Both the position numbers and the translations under genes were made by a program. A DNA stretch of 64,000 nt, taken from assembly GCF_000306235.2 (NCBI RefSeq), contig NZ_AKWZ02000004.1:140872-204871 (forward strand). Direction: 5' to 3'. Source of the DNA: Leptospira fainei serovar Hurstbridge str. BUT 6 (GTDB taxonomy: Bacteria; Spirochaetota; Leptospiria; Leptospirales; Leptospiraceae). Shown one piece after another: positions 1 through 9,317 of this stretch (its first letter is position 1; each line of letters opens with the position of its first letter). The notes below the pieces were generated by a model, which made no database searches, was not told where the DNA came from, and worked only from the letters and a program-made list of their open reading frames with translations.

Positions 1-287
1 GAATTATATAAGTTCTTTAATTCGAACCTTTCCAAAGATCTATCGAGGTATTTGTGAAATTCAACTGCCCTACCGTCGTATTTGTTCTTAAGGGCCGCTA
101 TTTTTAAAAATTGAAAAAATTGCCGAGAAATATTCCTTCCATCCGGACCTATAGTGTCCGGAATTTCCCGCAAAGAAAAAGTGGCCGATAACGACCCCGT
201 AATTAGAAGAAGAAACAGAAGTAAGTAATAACGATATGCTTTGTTCCGCTTATCGTTCCTGTTTAATTTGGCTGAAAAAAGCATCAT
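1..287 (-). CDS. exported protein of unknown function, N-terminal part only
   Basis: An open reading frame runs from an ATG at 287 to the left edge without a stop, giving about 95 residues. A second ATG follows directly, and an AGGGG ribosome site lies a few bases upstream. The N-terminus has a basic stretch (NRNDKRNK) followed by a strongly hydrophobic run (YYLLLFLLLITGSLSA), which looks like a signal peptide with a small-residue cleavage site near residue 35. The rest (for example ISRQFFQFLKIAALK) is charged and probably helical. I do not recognise the family. The gene continues outside the window. Confidence 0.6.
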   Translation of the reverse strand, partial: MMLFSAKLNRNDKRNKAYRYYLLLFLLLITGSLSATFSLREIPDTIGPDGRNISRQFFQFLKIAALKNKYDGRAVEFHKYLDRSLERFELKNLYN

Positions 288-725
288 CCCGTTCCCCTTT
301 TTATAAAACAATTGTTCCAAATAGAACAAAAGCCGCTTCCCTAACTTTATGTACGGACTCACGAATGTCAAGTGTATAGCGATCGCTACAATACTCCAAT
401 TCTGAAAGAAAACTAAAACGGAGGTAAGCATCCACTTAAATTTGCGGCTACGGTAAAAATTTAAATTTTCAATCCGTACATTAATCCGTCTCAGCTTACT
501 AACGCATCGGTTTAGAAAACATCCAGCGAATAGTTAATTTCTAAAAGAGAAAACTTTATATTGTTTCTATACAACTTCGCTTAAACAATCAATAAGGGAC
601 ATGAAGATAAATTGAGTTCCTACTAAAAATTTCTGGCGGGAAGTGAGGGCCACTATAATATGTTCTACTCGTCCCGTATTCAATGAACGAATATTTCGAA
701 ATTTCAGCTAAGAGGGTTTTTTAAA
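288..725. other. intergenic region between divergent genes
   Basis: This 438-bp stretch separates the leftward exported-protein gene from the rightward chemotaxis receptor. A perfect TATAAT hexamer is present at 654-659, with only a weak match to a -35 box about 17 bases upstream, so transcription of the receptor could begin near 666. AGAGGG at about 710 is the likely ribosome site of the receptor. I see no RNA gene or further ORF here. Confidence 0.4.
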
Positions 726-2438
726 ATGACTTGGTATTCACATTTAGGTTTAAAAATCAAACTTACACTTTTATTCTCATCTCTTCTCTTACCGATCATC
801 GTAATCTTAACACTATCTCTAATAAACTCTTCCTCGCGAATCAGAGATATCGAAACGATCCACAATGATCGACTCGTTCCTTTAAAACAATTAAAGACGA
901 TCTCCGATCACTATGCGATTTCCATCGTGGACTGTGTACATAAGGTTCGAAGCGGAGCCGTTAGTTATCGAAAGGGAGTCGATAATTTGGATTTAGCCAA
1001 AAAGGAAATCGCCGAAGTGTGGGCCGCATATTTAGCCACTAGCTTAGTCCCCGAGGAAACCACGATCATAAACGAACTAAAGCCGTTATTCTTGGAAGCC
1101 AACCAAGCGACAGACGAGGCGAGAATTATTTTTGTTTCGGAAAATAAGCAAGCGCTGGATGAATTTGCCGATCGAAAGTTATATCCTAAAATCGATCCCG
1201 TAACGGAAAAGATCGATAAGTTAATCAGAGTCCAGCTTGAAATCACCGAAAGAATATACGCCGAGGCTGAACGAGAATACGAATATAGTTTAGCGGTATT
1301 CCTGACGATTTCGATCGGCACGATCGCATATATTCTAATTTCTTCAATTACCTTTTCTATTCGTCTAGTGCGGGGACTCACGTTAATAACGACTTCCATC
1401 AAAAACGCCGATTTTAGTCAGCCGATCGTCGTGGAAGACGATGAAAGAAACAAAGACGAATTGCATCTACTTTTAATCGCCTTTCGGGAATTTCAGGAAA
1501 AAGTCAAAACAATGCTTTCCACCATTTTTTCCTTTTCCGAATCGATCTTAATTTCTTCCGAGGAGCTTTCCAAGGCCAGCAATTATTTATCGGAAAATGC
1601 GCAATCGGAATCCGCTTCGGTAGAGGAAATTTCAGCCTCCGTAGAAGAGATTAGTGCGGGTATGGAGCAGGTTACCAAGAACGCAGAGGAACAGTATTCC
1701 TCCATCTCGTCTTTTGCCGGAGAAATGAGAGAGTTAGATTCGCTTATCAACCGAGTCGGTGATGCAGTGAGGGAATCCTTATCAAGAATTTCGGAAATGT
1801 ATTCTAAAGTTGAAGCCGGTCGAAACACGATGGGGAATTTATCGACGAGCATGGGAAAAATCGAAAGCAGCTCCGTGGAAATGAGATCGATAACTGCGAT
1901 CATCAAGGAAATTTCCGAAAAGGTGAATCTATTGGCTTTGAACGCGGCGATAGAGGCGGCTCGAGCCGGAGACCATGGCAGGGGGTTCGCGGTTGTGGCA
2001 TCGGAGATTACCCGTTTAGCGGAACAAACCGACGATAGTACGAAAACGATCGAGGAACTGATCAGAACCAGTAACGAAGAGATAGAATCCGGAAAGGGGT
2101 TCGTGGAAAATTCCGCCAAAGTTTACGTGGGAATCATGGAAGGGTTGAAATTCGTGAAAGAATCTTCGGACAATATAGTCGGGATAATGAAATCCCAGCA
2201 AGAAAAGAAGGAGACTATCCGTGACGGAGTCAACCAGGTTGATTCCAAATCCGCCGAAATAAGAATTTCAGTGAAAGAACAAAAGGTCGCAATCATCGAA
2301 ACGGCAAATGCGGTTTCGAACATTTCGATCACCATCCAAAGTAGCGCGGCAAATTCCGAAGAAATTGCCGGCAACGCTTCCAGTTTATTGAATATAGCAA
2401 AAAACTTAAGGGAAACGATGAGTTTTCTAAAGGCCTAA
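726..2438 (+). CDS. methyl-accepting chemotaxis protein
   Basis: A transmembrane chemoreceptor that would signal to CheA/CheW at the inner membrane. A first membrane helix lies at about residues 10-32, followed by a mostly helical periplasmic sensor of about 155 residues (four-helix-bundle type by length) and a second helix at about 188-213. A HAMP-like linker and a long coiled-coil signalling domain follow. The hairpin tip is unmistakable at about residues 395-437, with [20 protein letters not shown] and then [16 protein letters not shown]. The ATG is preceded by AGAGGG. There are no chemotaxis partner genes nearby, so it is an orphan receptor; the ligand cannot be inferred. Its stop lies 8 bases from the stop of the convergent neighbour. 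Confidence 0.95.
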   Translation: MTWYSHLGLKIKLTLLFSSLLLPIIVILTLSLINSSSRIRDIETIHNDRLVPLKQLKTISDHYAISIVDCVHKVRSGAVSYRKGVDNLDLAKKEIAEVWAAYLATSLVPEETTIINELKPLFLEANQATDEARIIFVSENKQALDEFADRKLYPKIDPVTEKIDKLIRVQLEITERIYAEAEREYEYSLAVFLTISIGTIAYILISSITFSIRLVRGLTLITTSIKNADFSQPIVVEDDERNKDELHLLLIAFREFQEKVKTMLSTIFSFSESILISSEELSKASNYLSENAQSESASVEEISASVEEISAGMEQVTKNAEEQYSSISSFAGEMRELDSLINRVGDAVRESLSRISEMYSKVEAGRNTMGNLSTSMGKIESSSVEMRSITAIIKEISEKVNLLALNAAIEAARAGDHGRGFAVVASEITRLAEQTDDSTKTIEELIRTSNEEIESGKGFVENSAKVYVGIMEGLKFVKESSDNIVGIMKSQQEKKETIRDGVNQVDSKSAEIRISVKEQKVAIIETANAVSNISITIQSSAANSEEIAGNASSLLNIAKNLRETMSFLKA

Positions 2439-2446
2439 AAATTTGC

Positions 2447-3205
2447 TTATCCCGATTCTATCGGACCGTCCGAAAGCGGGTTCGTATCCGTGGATGCATC
2501 GATTTTTTTTACGATATAAAAAACCGGAAAATGCAATATAAGGTCCCATGTTAGAGAGAGAAAGATGACGATCAGGACCAAAAGCAACCCGAAAAACGAC
2601 GATAGGAAATTAGGAAAAGACGATAGAATATACAATACGAAGAACGGAACGAAAAATACTAAGTAGGATGTCCACGCGACTTGGATATAATCCGTTCTTC
2701 GCAAATATTTTCCGAAGGTCAAAATTCCCTGAACAACGCTTATTTTAGCTATTAACACCGGGACTAGAGTAAACAAAACCAAGCCTATCGCAAATGGAAG
2801 CAGAATGTATAATCTCTCAAGTTCGGGAGGTAACGGAGTTTTTGGATCCTTAACATAACTTTCCAAATACGGCTTTAATTGCGGACCAACGAATGGGCTG
2901 ACTGCAAAATCAATGATGAGGACGACAACTGCGCTAAATACGAGCATCAGGAAAAAAAACTTCAGATAGCTTCCTAACGTCGTCGGTTTATCCGACTCCA
3001 TGTTCGTACGAATTTCATATCCGTTCGCGGCGTAAGTTCCGATTAGTCCGACAAAAATCGCTGCAAGAGCTAATACTGCAAGAGCATTCCCTCCTTGCAG
3101 CATCGGCTGAATATACATTGATGAAATTAATAATAACGATCGGACAGTTATGATGTTTCTTATTTTTCGAAGGTTCGTGATGTACTGAAAATATTGTTTA
3201 AGCAT
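2447..3205 (-). CDS. multi-pass membrane protein, paralogue of its upstream neighbour
   Basis: A 252-residue integral membrane protein with about five or six hydrophobic segments, a large loop around residues 105-140 (KPYLESYVKDPKTPLPPE) and an acidic, polar C-terminus. It lies 17 bases downstream of another membrane protein on the same strand with a similar size, a similar amphipathic N-terminus and the same layout, so the two probably arose by tandem duplication and are co-transcribed. GAGG sits 11 bases before the ATG. I do not recognise a family and assign no function. Confidence 0.75.
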   Translation of the reverse strand: MLKQYFQYITNLRKIRNIITVRSLLLISSMYIQPMLQGGNALAVLALAAIFVGLIGTYAANGYEIRTNMESDKPTTLGSYLKFFFLMLVFSAVVVLIIDFAVSPFVGPQLKPYLESYVKDPKTPLPPELERLYILLPFAIGLVLFTLVPVLIAKISVVQGILTFGKYLRRTDYIQVAWTSYLVFFVPFFVLYILSSFPNFLSSFFGLLLVLIVIFLSLTWDLILHFPVFYIVKKIDASTDTNPLSDGPIESG

Positions 3206-3222
3206 TTATACAAAAGCCTCGG

Positions 3223-3990
3223 TTATGATTTCGATTCCGCTCGCTTTCGATCGATGTTGCGAAGATAAGCGAATACGGGGAGCGCATATAGAAATTCGTA
3301 AAATAGCACCGGAATTGAATATACTATAACGGCAATTCGGCTATGTTTATAGACCGTTTCCAACTGGGACGAATCCGGAATTCCTGCAAGAGCAAAGGAT
3401 AAAAAATACGAGCCCAAACTGACGACCAACACAAGCAACCAACTGCACAAAAATTCGCGATCGGCAATCGCGTCGCGTAAATTCTCCCAACCGGGGAAAA
3501 CTTTCAAAGCGCCGATCTGCACTGAAAATAGAAAAGTAATAACGGGAATCGCGACGATCATGATCGAAAAAGACCGAATCGCTTGAATCGTTGCGTTTTC
3601 TCCCGCCGTCCGATCCGAAAAGTCCTTACTCGCGCCGATACCAAATGCGGACAATGCGAAAGAAAAAATAACGAAGCATAGAACTAAGGCCAGTATGAGG
3701 CCCGATAGCCGCAGAAGAAACAGAAAGAAATCTTTCTTGGTTACGGGTCTTTCCGAATCCATATCCTTTCGAATCAAATAAAAAGCTCCGATTAAAAGGA
3801 ATAATTGAACGGTCTGAGCCAATGAAAATAGGAAATTTGAGTGATCGATTCCCTCTCCATTCAGAAGGGAAGTAAAAATGATAAACGACGTGTAACTTAT
3901 GTAAATGGAAAGAACCGCTCTCGCTCCCCAAAGAATCCAAAATGTTCGGAGCGTAAAAAGGTAATCCTTAAATTCTAGGAAAATTCTCAT
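3223..3990 (-). CDS. multi-pass membrane protein, first of a paralogous pair
   Basis: An integral membrane protein of about 255 residues with five or six hydrophobic segments and a basic C-terminus (RNIDRKRAESKS). A longer in-frame start exists at 4047, but the ATG at 3990 has a well spaced AAAGGA site seven bases upstream and begins with MRIFLEFKDYLFTLRTF, which parallels the N-terminus of the downstream paralogue, so I prefer it. The pair would be translated from one message (17-base gap). The function is unknown; nothing catalytic is visible. Confidence 0.72.
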   Translation of the reverse strand: MRIFLEFKDYLFTLRTFWILWGARAVLSIYISYTSFIIFTSLLNGEGIDHSNFLFSLAQTVQLFLLIGAFYLIRKDMDSERPVTKKDFFLFLLRLSGLILALVLCFVIFSFALSAFGIGASKDFSDRTAGENATIQAIRSFSIMIVAIPVITFLFSVQIGALKVFPGWENLRDAIADREFLCSWLLVLVVSLGSYFLSFALAGIPDSSQLETVYKHSRIAVIVYSIPVLFYEFLYALPVFAYLRNIDRKRAESKS

Positions 3991-4094
3991 CCTGTTTTCC
4001 TTTCTGAATACGTAACGATCCCAATCGATACCTTTCCGGGAAAACACAATTCTTCAGTATAAGTCGAAAAAACTCCCTCGGGAAAAATGTAAAA

Positions 4095-5126
4095 TCAGGG
4101 AGAAATGATAAAGCGTATCGGATTCCCTTTTCTGTCTTCCAAATCACGAAGTCCCTCGTTAATGTCGTCCAGCTTGCGAACATCGGTGATGGACTTAGTC
4201 AAGTTCAGTTTTCCCTTCATATACAAATCGATTAATTCCGGAATCGCTCTACGATCGGATCCGTAGGAGCCCGCGATCGTAATTTGTTTTTCGATGATGG
4301 AAAATGGAATCGCGAAAGTCAACGGCTCTCTTCCGATTCCGACTAAAACCATTCTTCCGCCCGAATTCATCGCCCGAAGAGATTCCTGGATATTGGAAGT
4401 CCTTCCTGAAAAATCAGCCAGTAAATCCACACCTTTGGTGATTTCCTTTAAGGTCTTACCTGCATTTTTGACTTCGCGTAAATTTATCGCCTCGTTGGCT
4501 CCGTACGCAAGAGCATTGTCGAGCGCACCTCGGTCCACATCCAACGCGATTACATTCCCGCTAGTAAGCGCGCGAGCAATCGCGACTGCGTGAATTCCCA
4601 ATCCCCCGCAGCCGAAAATAGCAACGGTTTCTCCATCCTTGATATTACCGCGAAATTTAATAGCATTATACGGAGTGGAGACCGCGTCGGCAAGAATCGC
4701 TCCCTGCTCGAACGGAATAGCATCGGGTAAATGATAGAGATATCTTTCTTCTACGACGTTGTATTCCGCAAAGCTTCCTGCCCGATCAAAGCCGAAAACT
4801 CCCAGGTTCTTACAGAGATTCTCGCGGCCATTCAGACAATGAACGCATTCGCCGCAACTCGTACCGGCGGCAATTACAACTCTATCACCTTTTTTGAATT
4901 TAGTGACGTTTTCCCCGATTTCTTCGACGACACCCGAGGCTTCATGTCCCGGAATTTGGGGATAATGGCTGCACTTTAACGTCCCATGTAGAACCAAATG
5001 TATATCCGAACCGCAAATCCCGCATGCTTTAATTTTTACTTTGACGGACCTAGGTTCCATTATCGGAACAATAACTTCCTTGATCTCTAAGGATCTTTTT
5101 CCGGATTCTAAGACTGCGGCTTTCAT
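4095..5126 (-). CDS. zinc-dependent medium-chain alcohol dehydrogenase
   Basis: A cytoplasmic NAD(P)-dependent oxidoreductase of the MDR/zinc alcohol dehydrogenase family, 343 residues. The GroES-like N-terminal half holds the catalytic-zinc motifs CGICGSDIH and GHEASG and the four-cysteine structural-zinc lobe CGECVHCLNGRENLC. The Rossmann half has the nucleotide-binding loop IFGCGGLGIHA at about residues 170-180. A TTG start four codons upstream is possible, but TTGGAG lies six bases before the ATG at 5126, so that ATG is chosen. Substrate is not predictable: threonine-, sorbitol- and simple alcohol-dehydrogenases share these motifs. It is divergent from the thioesterase gene at 5390, with a perfect palindrome between them. 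Confidence 0.9.
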   Translation of the reverse strand: MKAAVLESGKRSLEIKEVIVPIMEPRSVKVKIKACGICGSDIHLVLHGTLKCSHYPQIPGHEASGVVEEIGENVTKFKKGDRVVIAAGTSCGECVHCLNGRENLCKNLGVFGFDRAGSFAEYNVVEERYLYHLPDAIPFEQGAILADAVSTPYNAIKFRGNIKDGETVAIFGCGGLGIHAVAIARALTSGNVIALDVDRGALDNALAYGANEAINLREVKNAGKTLKEITKGVDLLADFSGRTSNIQESLRAMNSGGRMVLVGIGREPLTFAIPFSIIEKQITIAGSYGSDRRAIPELIDLYMKGKLNLTKSITDVRKLDDINEGLRDLEDRKGNPIRFIISP

Positions 5127-5225
5127 TTCAAACTCCAAGTACGACGCTACGTAGAATAGAAGAGCGAATCACTAGGTCAAGGGAATATCATGCGCAAAAA
5201 AAGAAGAGTGCGTAAATCGTTTGGC

Positions 5226-5242
5226 GTCGGAACCGTTCCGAC
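5226..5242. promoter_or_regulatory. perfect 17-bp palindrome, candidate operator
   Basis: The sequence reads GTCGGAAC-C-GTTCCGAC: two perfect 8-bp arms around one central base. It lies between the divergent alcohol dehydrogenase (start 5126) and thioesterase (start 5390). Size and symmetry suit a dimeric repressor such as a TetR-family protein. No regulator gene is adjacent, so this is inferred from symmetry and position only. Confidence 0.45.
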
Positions 5243-5389
5243 AACATTTTCAATCCTTAGTTTTAACGAGACTTATCACTGTTCGTTAGGTTGCATGATT
5301 TAAACGGGATCGATTTACTCCTTGTCCATGCTTAGACTCGTTTTTCCATGGTATCAATCCGCAATTTCCGCTAAACGGAGCCCTCTTTC

Positions 5390-5971
5390 ATGTTAGAAGA
5401 TCAACTCTATCGAAAAATCAAAGCGAGCCAAAACGGTCAAGACTGGCATCATAAAAACTGCTTCGGTTGCGGTCCCGAAAATCCGAAGGGTTTGCATGCG
5501 AGTTTTCCTTTCCACGAACCGACCGGCGAAGTTCGATTTAGTTTCGTTATGGAAAAAGGATTCGAAGGCGCACCCGGTTATACTCACGGAGGGGCACTCG
5601 CAACACTAATGGACGAAGCCCAAGGAGTCCTTTGTTTTCATTTAGGTCATTTCGTAATGACGGATCAATTGTATATGCGGTATCTGAAAGCGTGCCCGTT
5701 AGGTGCCGAGATAGAAGTCCGTTGTTGGGTTACGATGGTTCGCAGAAGAAGATTATACACTAAAGGAACAGTTCATCTCAAGAAAACCGGGGAACTTCTT
5801 CTTTCTTCCAAAGCTCGTTGGTATGATATGCCGGAGAAAGTCTTCGCTAGGATGTTCCAAGGCACGGTGTTTCCGGTCGAAACAATATCGAAAGTTTTAG
5901 AGGAAAACCAGAAACGAGGTAAGGAAATCCGGAAACGCTTGCGAAAGGAGAAGGCAAAGCTACAAGGCTAA
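5390..5971 (+). CDS. hotdog-fold thioesterase-like protein
   Basis: A 193-residue protein of the hotdog superfamily (PaaI/THEM4-like), expected to hydrolyse acyl-CoA thioesters in the cytoplasm. The diagnostic parts are CFGCGPENPKGLHASF at about residues 25-40 and the catalytic-helix region GYTHGGALATLMDEAQG at about 63-80, in which the helix-start glycines and the Asp-Glu pair are intact. The C-terminal 35 residues are very basic (RKRLRKEKAKLQG) and exceed the usual fold. It may share an expression unit with the GST-like gene 60 bases downstream. Substrate unknown. Confidence 0.85.
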   Translation: MLEDQLYRKIKASQNGQDWHHKNCFGCGPENPKGLHASFPFHEPTGEVRFSFVMEKGFEGAPGYTHGGALATLMDEAQGVLCFHLGHFVMTDQLYMRYLKACPLGAEIEVRCWVTMVRRRRLYTKGTVHLKKTGELLLSSKARWYDMPEKVFARMFQGTVFPVETISKVLEENQKRGKEIRKRLRKEKAKLQG

Positions 5972-6032
5972 TCGTCTTTTACTAATGCTTCGGACCTTTA
6001 TCGAGTCTAATGCAGTATAAAGGAGAATACCA

Positions 6033-6650
6033 TTGATCGATTTATATACGGCTTCCACGCCGAATGGCCGAAAAATTTCCATAATGCTGGAAGAAACAGG
6101 ACTTCCATATGTAGTTCATCCGATCGACTTAAACAAGTTGGAACAAAAGGAAGAATGGTATTTAAAAATGAATCCAAACGGAAGAATTCCTACGATTGTC
6201 GATCGGGACAACGATGATTTCGTAGTCTTTGAATCGGGAGCGATTCTTATTTATCTTGCCGAAAAAACCGGGAAGTTCCTGTCCAAAAATTCGAAAGAAA
6301 GATCGGTCGCCATACAGTGGTTGATGTTTCAAATGGGAGGGGTCGGCCCGATGCAAGGCCAGGCAAACTTTTTTCTAAGATCGGCGCCTGAAAAAATTCC
6401 GTTTGCAATTCAAAGATACCAAAATGAAACCAAACGGTTGTATTCGGTATTGGAACGCCGTTTGCACGAGTCGGAATTTCTTGCCGGTAAGGAAATATCC
6501 ATCGCGGATATCGCAACCTGGCCTTGGATTGACGGGCATACGTGGGCCGAGCTTTCGATAGACGAGTTTCCGAAAATAAAGGACTGGTTGGAGAAATTAG
6601 GAGAACGCCCTGCTTTCATCAAAGGCAAGAATATTCCGGTCAAAAAATAA
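6033..6650 (+). CDS. glutathione S-transferase family protein, YfcG/Ure2p-like
   Basis: A 205-residue cytosolic GST-fold protein. The N-terminal thioredoxin-like half carries [16 protein letters not shown] (residues 8-23), the signature of the YfcG/YghU/Ure2p-like group, followed by [11 protein letters not shown] with the cis-proline, and the glutathione-contacting [14 protein letters not shown]. The C-terminal helical half has the N-capping region [12 protein letters not shown]. By family it is a disulfide oxidoreductase or transferase using glutathione. The start is TTG, supported by AAGGAG eight bases upstream; no ATG lies in a comparable position. Confidence 0.88.
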   Translation: MIDLYTASTPNGRKISIMLEETGLPYVVHPIDLNKLEQKEEWYLKMNPNGRIPTIVDRDNDDFVVFESGAILIYLAEKTGKFLSKNSKERSVAIQWLMFQMGGVGPMQGQANFFLRSAPEKIPFAIQRYQNETKRLYSVLERRLHESEFLAGKEISIADIATWPWIDGHTWAELSIDEFPKIKDWLEKLGERPAFIKGKNIPVKK

Positions 6651-6809
6651 ATTTGATCTTCCCTAGATCGAAATCCATATCCGACGTGATTTCCGTTTCT
6701 GCAAAAACGATTTCACATCGGATACTCAATTACTTCGGATAAATTCTGGGTCCGATGCTTTATTGAATTTCGTTTCGTTTATTACGCCATATAAACCGAA
6801 GACGAAATT

Positions 6810-7196
6810 CTACCGTTTAGATGCGTCGATTGCCGCTCCCACCGCGGTGGAAACGAAGAGAATTACGAAATACCGAAGTCCGATTTGAATAAAATAATCG
6901 TGTAAATTCATTTTGGACATCGGAACGAGAATTAACATATCCAATCCTAAATTTTCCAATAACCAAATGACTCCGATGATTAAGAACGGTTTCAATGCGG
7001 GAAGAGTAACTCGTTTCGAAATTAAAAATAAGAAATAACAGCCCGTCGCGTTTCCGACTAAAATCATCACCGTCTTAAATAGGAATATGTCCGTCTGCAA
7101 TTTACCGTCAGGACTGTAAAATCCGAAAGCGATAACGAACGGAATCAGCCAAACCAAAAAACCGAACAATAGTACTCTAATAATGATATTCTTCAA
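6810..7196 (-). CDS. small membrane protein with four predicted helices
   Basis: About 128 residues, nearly all in four hydrophobic helices (for example IIIRVLLFGFLVWLIPFVIA near the start), ending in SKR. The frame opens at 7250, but a TTG at 7196 is preceded by AGAGGGTGA with seven-base spacing and gives a clean MKNIIIRVLLF start, so it is preferred. It begins shortly after the stop of the histidine kinase on the same strand and could be co-transcribed with it. No family recognised. Confidence 0.65.
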   Translation of the reverse strand: MKNIIIRVLLFGFLVWLIPFVIAFGFYSPDGKLQTDIFLFKTVMILVGNATGCYFLFLISKRVTLPALKPFLIIGVIWLLENLGLDMLILVPMSKMNLHDYFIQIGLRYFVILFVSTAVGAAIDASKR

Positions 7197-7259
7197 AGAA
7201 TCACCCTCTAAATCGCATAATATTGAACCGGTCTCCGAGAAAGTGTCCATAAAAATTCA

Positions 7260-9152
7260 TCATTTAGGGTGGGACGGTAATATGACTTTAAACGTAGTTT
7301 TGCCGACCCTCGACTCCACTTCTATCTTGCCTCTATGGCTTTCCACAATCTTCTTGCAGATATCGAGTCCGAGACCGCTTCCCTCCCCCTTGGCCTTAGT
7401 GGTAAAAAAAGGTTCGAAGATTTTATCCTGTATTTCCGGTGGAATACCCGGCCCGTTATCGGTAATTAATACGTTCAAATAATTGCCTTCCTTCTGAGTT
7501 TCGAGTTCCAGACGACCTTTATAAGAAATTGCTTGGAAAGCGTTATTGATCAAATTAGCCCAGACTTGCGTTAGTTGGTCAGCTTGCCCGTAAGCCATAG
7601 AAGGCTCGTAAAATTTCCGAACAATTTCCACTCCATGCTTTAGTTTATTATAATACAATGTAAGAACCAGATCGAGTTGCTCAGGAACGTTAACCATCGT
7701 GACACCGGCATGATCCTGGTATACGTACGTCTTTAGCGCTCGAATCACCTGCGAAGCCTTGTATGCGGCCTCTCGAATAACGTTACTTTGTCGAAAAATA
7801 CCCGACAAGTGAACCGCGTTTGCCACTACGAAATGAAATCGTTCCTTGGGAACGTCCTTAATGATGTCCGGTAGATCTTCGATATGAATACCGAGTTCAG
7901 CAAGATCGTCCGATAACGAATCGGTTTTGGAAAAACCCGAAGCTTTAAGTCGATCGCGTATCGCTTTACGCTTTCTTCTTTCCTCCAAGGAATCGTAAAA
8001 TTCGGGCAGTATGCTTCCTTTTGAAAATAAGCTTCTCCAAAGTTTTTTTTCGATTTCGTCGAATTGGGAATATTCCGCTAGAAACGATTCCCATCCTTCT
8101 CGAAAGACGCTCTGAATACCTTCGTTGGAAGATATGATCGCTCCTAACGGTGTATTCACTTCATGAGCGATGCCGGCAATCAATTGTCCTAGGACCGCCA
8201 TTTTTTCCGACTGGACCAATTGCGCCTGAGTCGATTTTAATTCCGACAGGGTGGATCTTAAGTTTAAATTCGTACGTTCGAGATACTTATTACTCGCATT
8301 CAATTGTTCGGTCCTAAGTAAAACCTTAACTTCCAATTCCTCGTTAAGTTTCCTAATTTGCTCTTCGGATTTTTTTCTCTCGGATATATCCCTCACAATA
8401 GCTTGCAATAAACGTTTACCGCCGACTGTCACGGAGTTAAGAGTCACTTCCGCATCGAAATTCGTTCTATCCTTCTTACAATGCAGCCATTCGAAAGTCT
8501 GGGGTTTACCGGCAAAGGCTAGACTGATCTTGTTAGCCGCCTTTTCCATGGAAAGAGTTCCATCAGGTTGAAACTCCGGCGAAAAATCAACGGGAGAGTG
8601 TCCGATAATATCCTCTTTTTCACATCCGAAAATTTCTTCAGTCTTGCGATTGCATTCCAGAAAGAGTCTTTCGTCCATTAGAAAGATTGCATCTCCCGCA
8701 GCCTCGAATAATGCCCTAAATTTTAGCTCTTTTTCCCTAAGAGACTTTTGCATCTCTATTCTTTTTGTTAGATTTCTTGCTAGCTTCTTCTCGGTGTTTT
8801 TTCTTTTTGTAATATCTTCGAAAGTCAAAACGACTCCGTCTATGCGATTCAAATCGTCAAAGATCGGAGCGGCTCTCAAGGCGATTTGGATCGTCATTTT
8901 GGAGACGGTCGTAAAATACGGTCCTTCGTATTGTTGAGTTTCTCCGGAAAGCGATTTTTCCAGGATGGCGATCATATTCTTATCTTTTAAACCTAAGAAA
9001 GATGCGCCTAATAGATCGGTCCTCGTCGCGTTAAGAATATTAAGCGTAGCTTCGTTCACATCGACGATTTTACCTTCACGATTCAAGATAACAAAACCTG
9101 TCGGCGATTGTTCAAAAATTGCGCGGTAAAATATCTCTAATTCCCGATCCAC
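7260..9152 (-). CDS. soluble PAS-domain sensor histidine kinase
   Basis: A 630-residue hybrid-free histidine kinase with no membrane helix, so a cytoplasmic sensor. Two PAS domains are visible (about residues 8-125 and 140-262, each ending in a PAC-like stretch such as VLTFEDITKRK and QAIVRDISERK), then a coiled coil of about 60 residues. The H-box AGIAHEVNTPLGAIISS carries the phospho-accepting His near residue 327, followed by an unusually long insert with RRKRKAIRDRLKASG. The ATPase domain has the N-box NLINNAFQAI, the G1 box DNGPGIP and GSGLGLDICKKIV. The start codon is GTG. No response regulator is adjacent, so the partner is unknown. Confidence 0.93.
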   Translation of the reverse strand: MDRELEIFYRAIFEQSPTGFVILNREGKIVDVNEATLNILNATRTDLLGASFLGLKDKNMIAILEKSLSGETQQYEGPYFTTVSKMTIQIALRAAPIFDDLNRIDGVVLTFEDITKRKNTEKKLARNLTKRIEMQKSLREKELKFRALFEAAGDAIFLMDERLFLECNRKTEEIFGCEKEDIIGHSPVDFSPEFQPDGTLSMEKAANKISLAFAGKPQTFEWLHCKKDRTNFDAEVTLNSVTVGGKRLLQAIVRDISERKKSEEQIRKLNEELEVKVLLRTEQLNASNKYLERTNLNLRSTLSELKSTQAQLVQSEKMAVLGQLIAGIAHEVNTPLGAIISSNEGIQSVFREGWESFLAEYSQFDEIEKKLWRSLFSKGSILPEFYDSLEERRKRKAIRDRLKASGFSKTDSLSDDLAELGIHIEDLPDIIKDVPKERFHFVVANAVHLSGIFRQSNVIREAAYKASQVIRALKTYVYQDHAGVTMVNVPEQLDLVLTLYYNKLKHGVEIVRKFYEPSMAYGQADQLTQVWANLINNAFQAISYKGRLELETQKEGNYLNVLITDNGPGIPPEIQDKIFEPFFTTKAKGEGSGLGLDICKKIVESHRGKIEVESRVGKTTFKVILPSHPK

Positions 9153-9317
9153 GTAAATAATCCGATCCGAGTTCTTGAAAACTTTCTACCTTACTCTAAC
9201 ATTCACTCGGTCGGTATCCAGCTTAATTTTTCCGTTTCCGAAGATCGGGAACGTCGATCGGCTTCTTTTTTAAATTTCAATTCGACAATCTTTTGTCATA
9301 ATGAGAGTCTAACCCTC

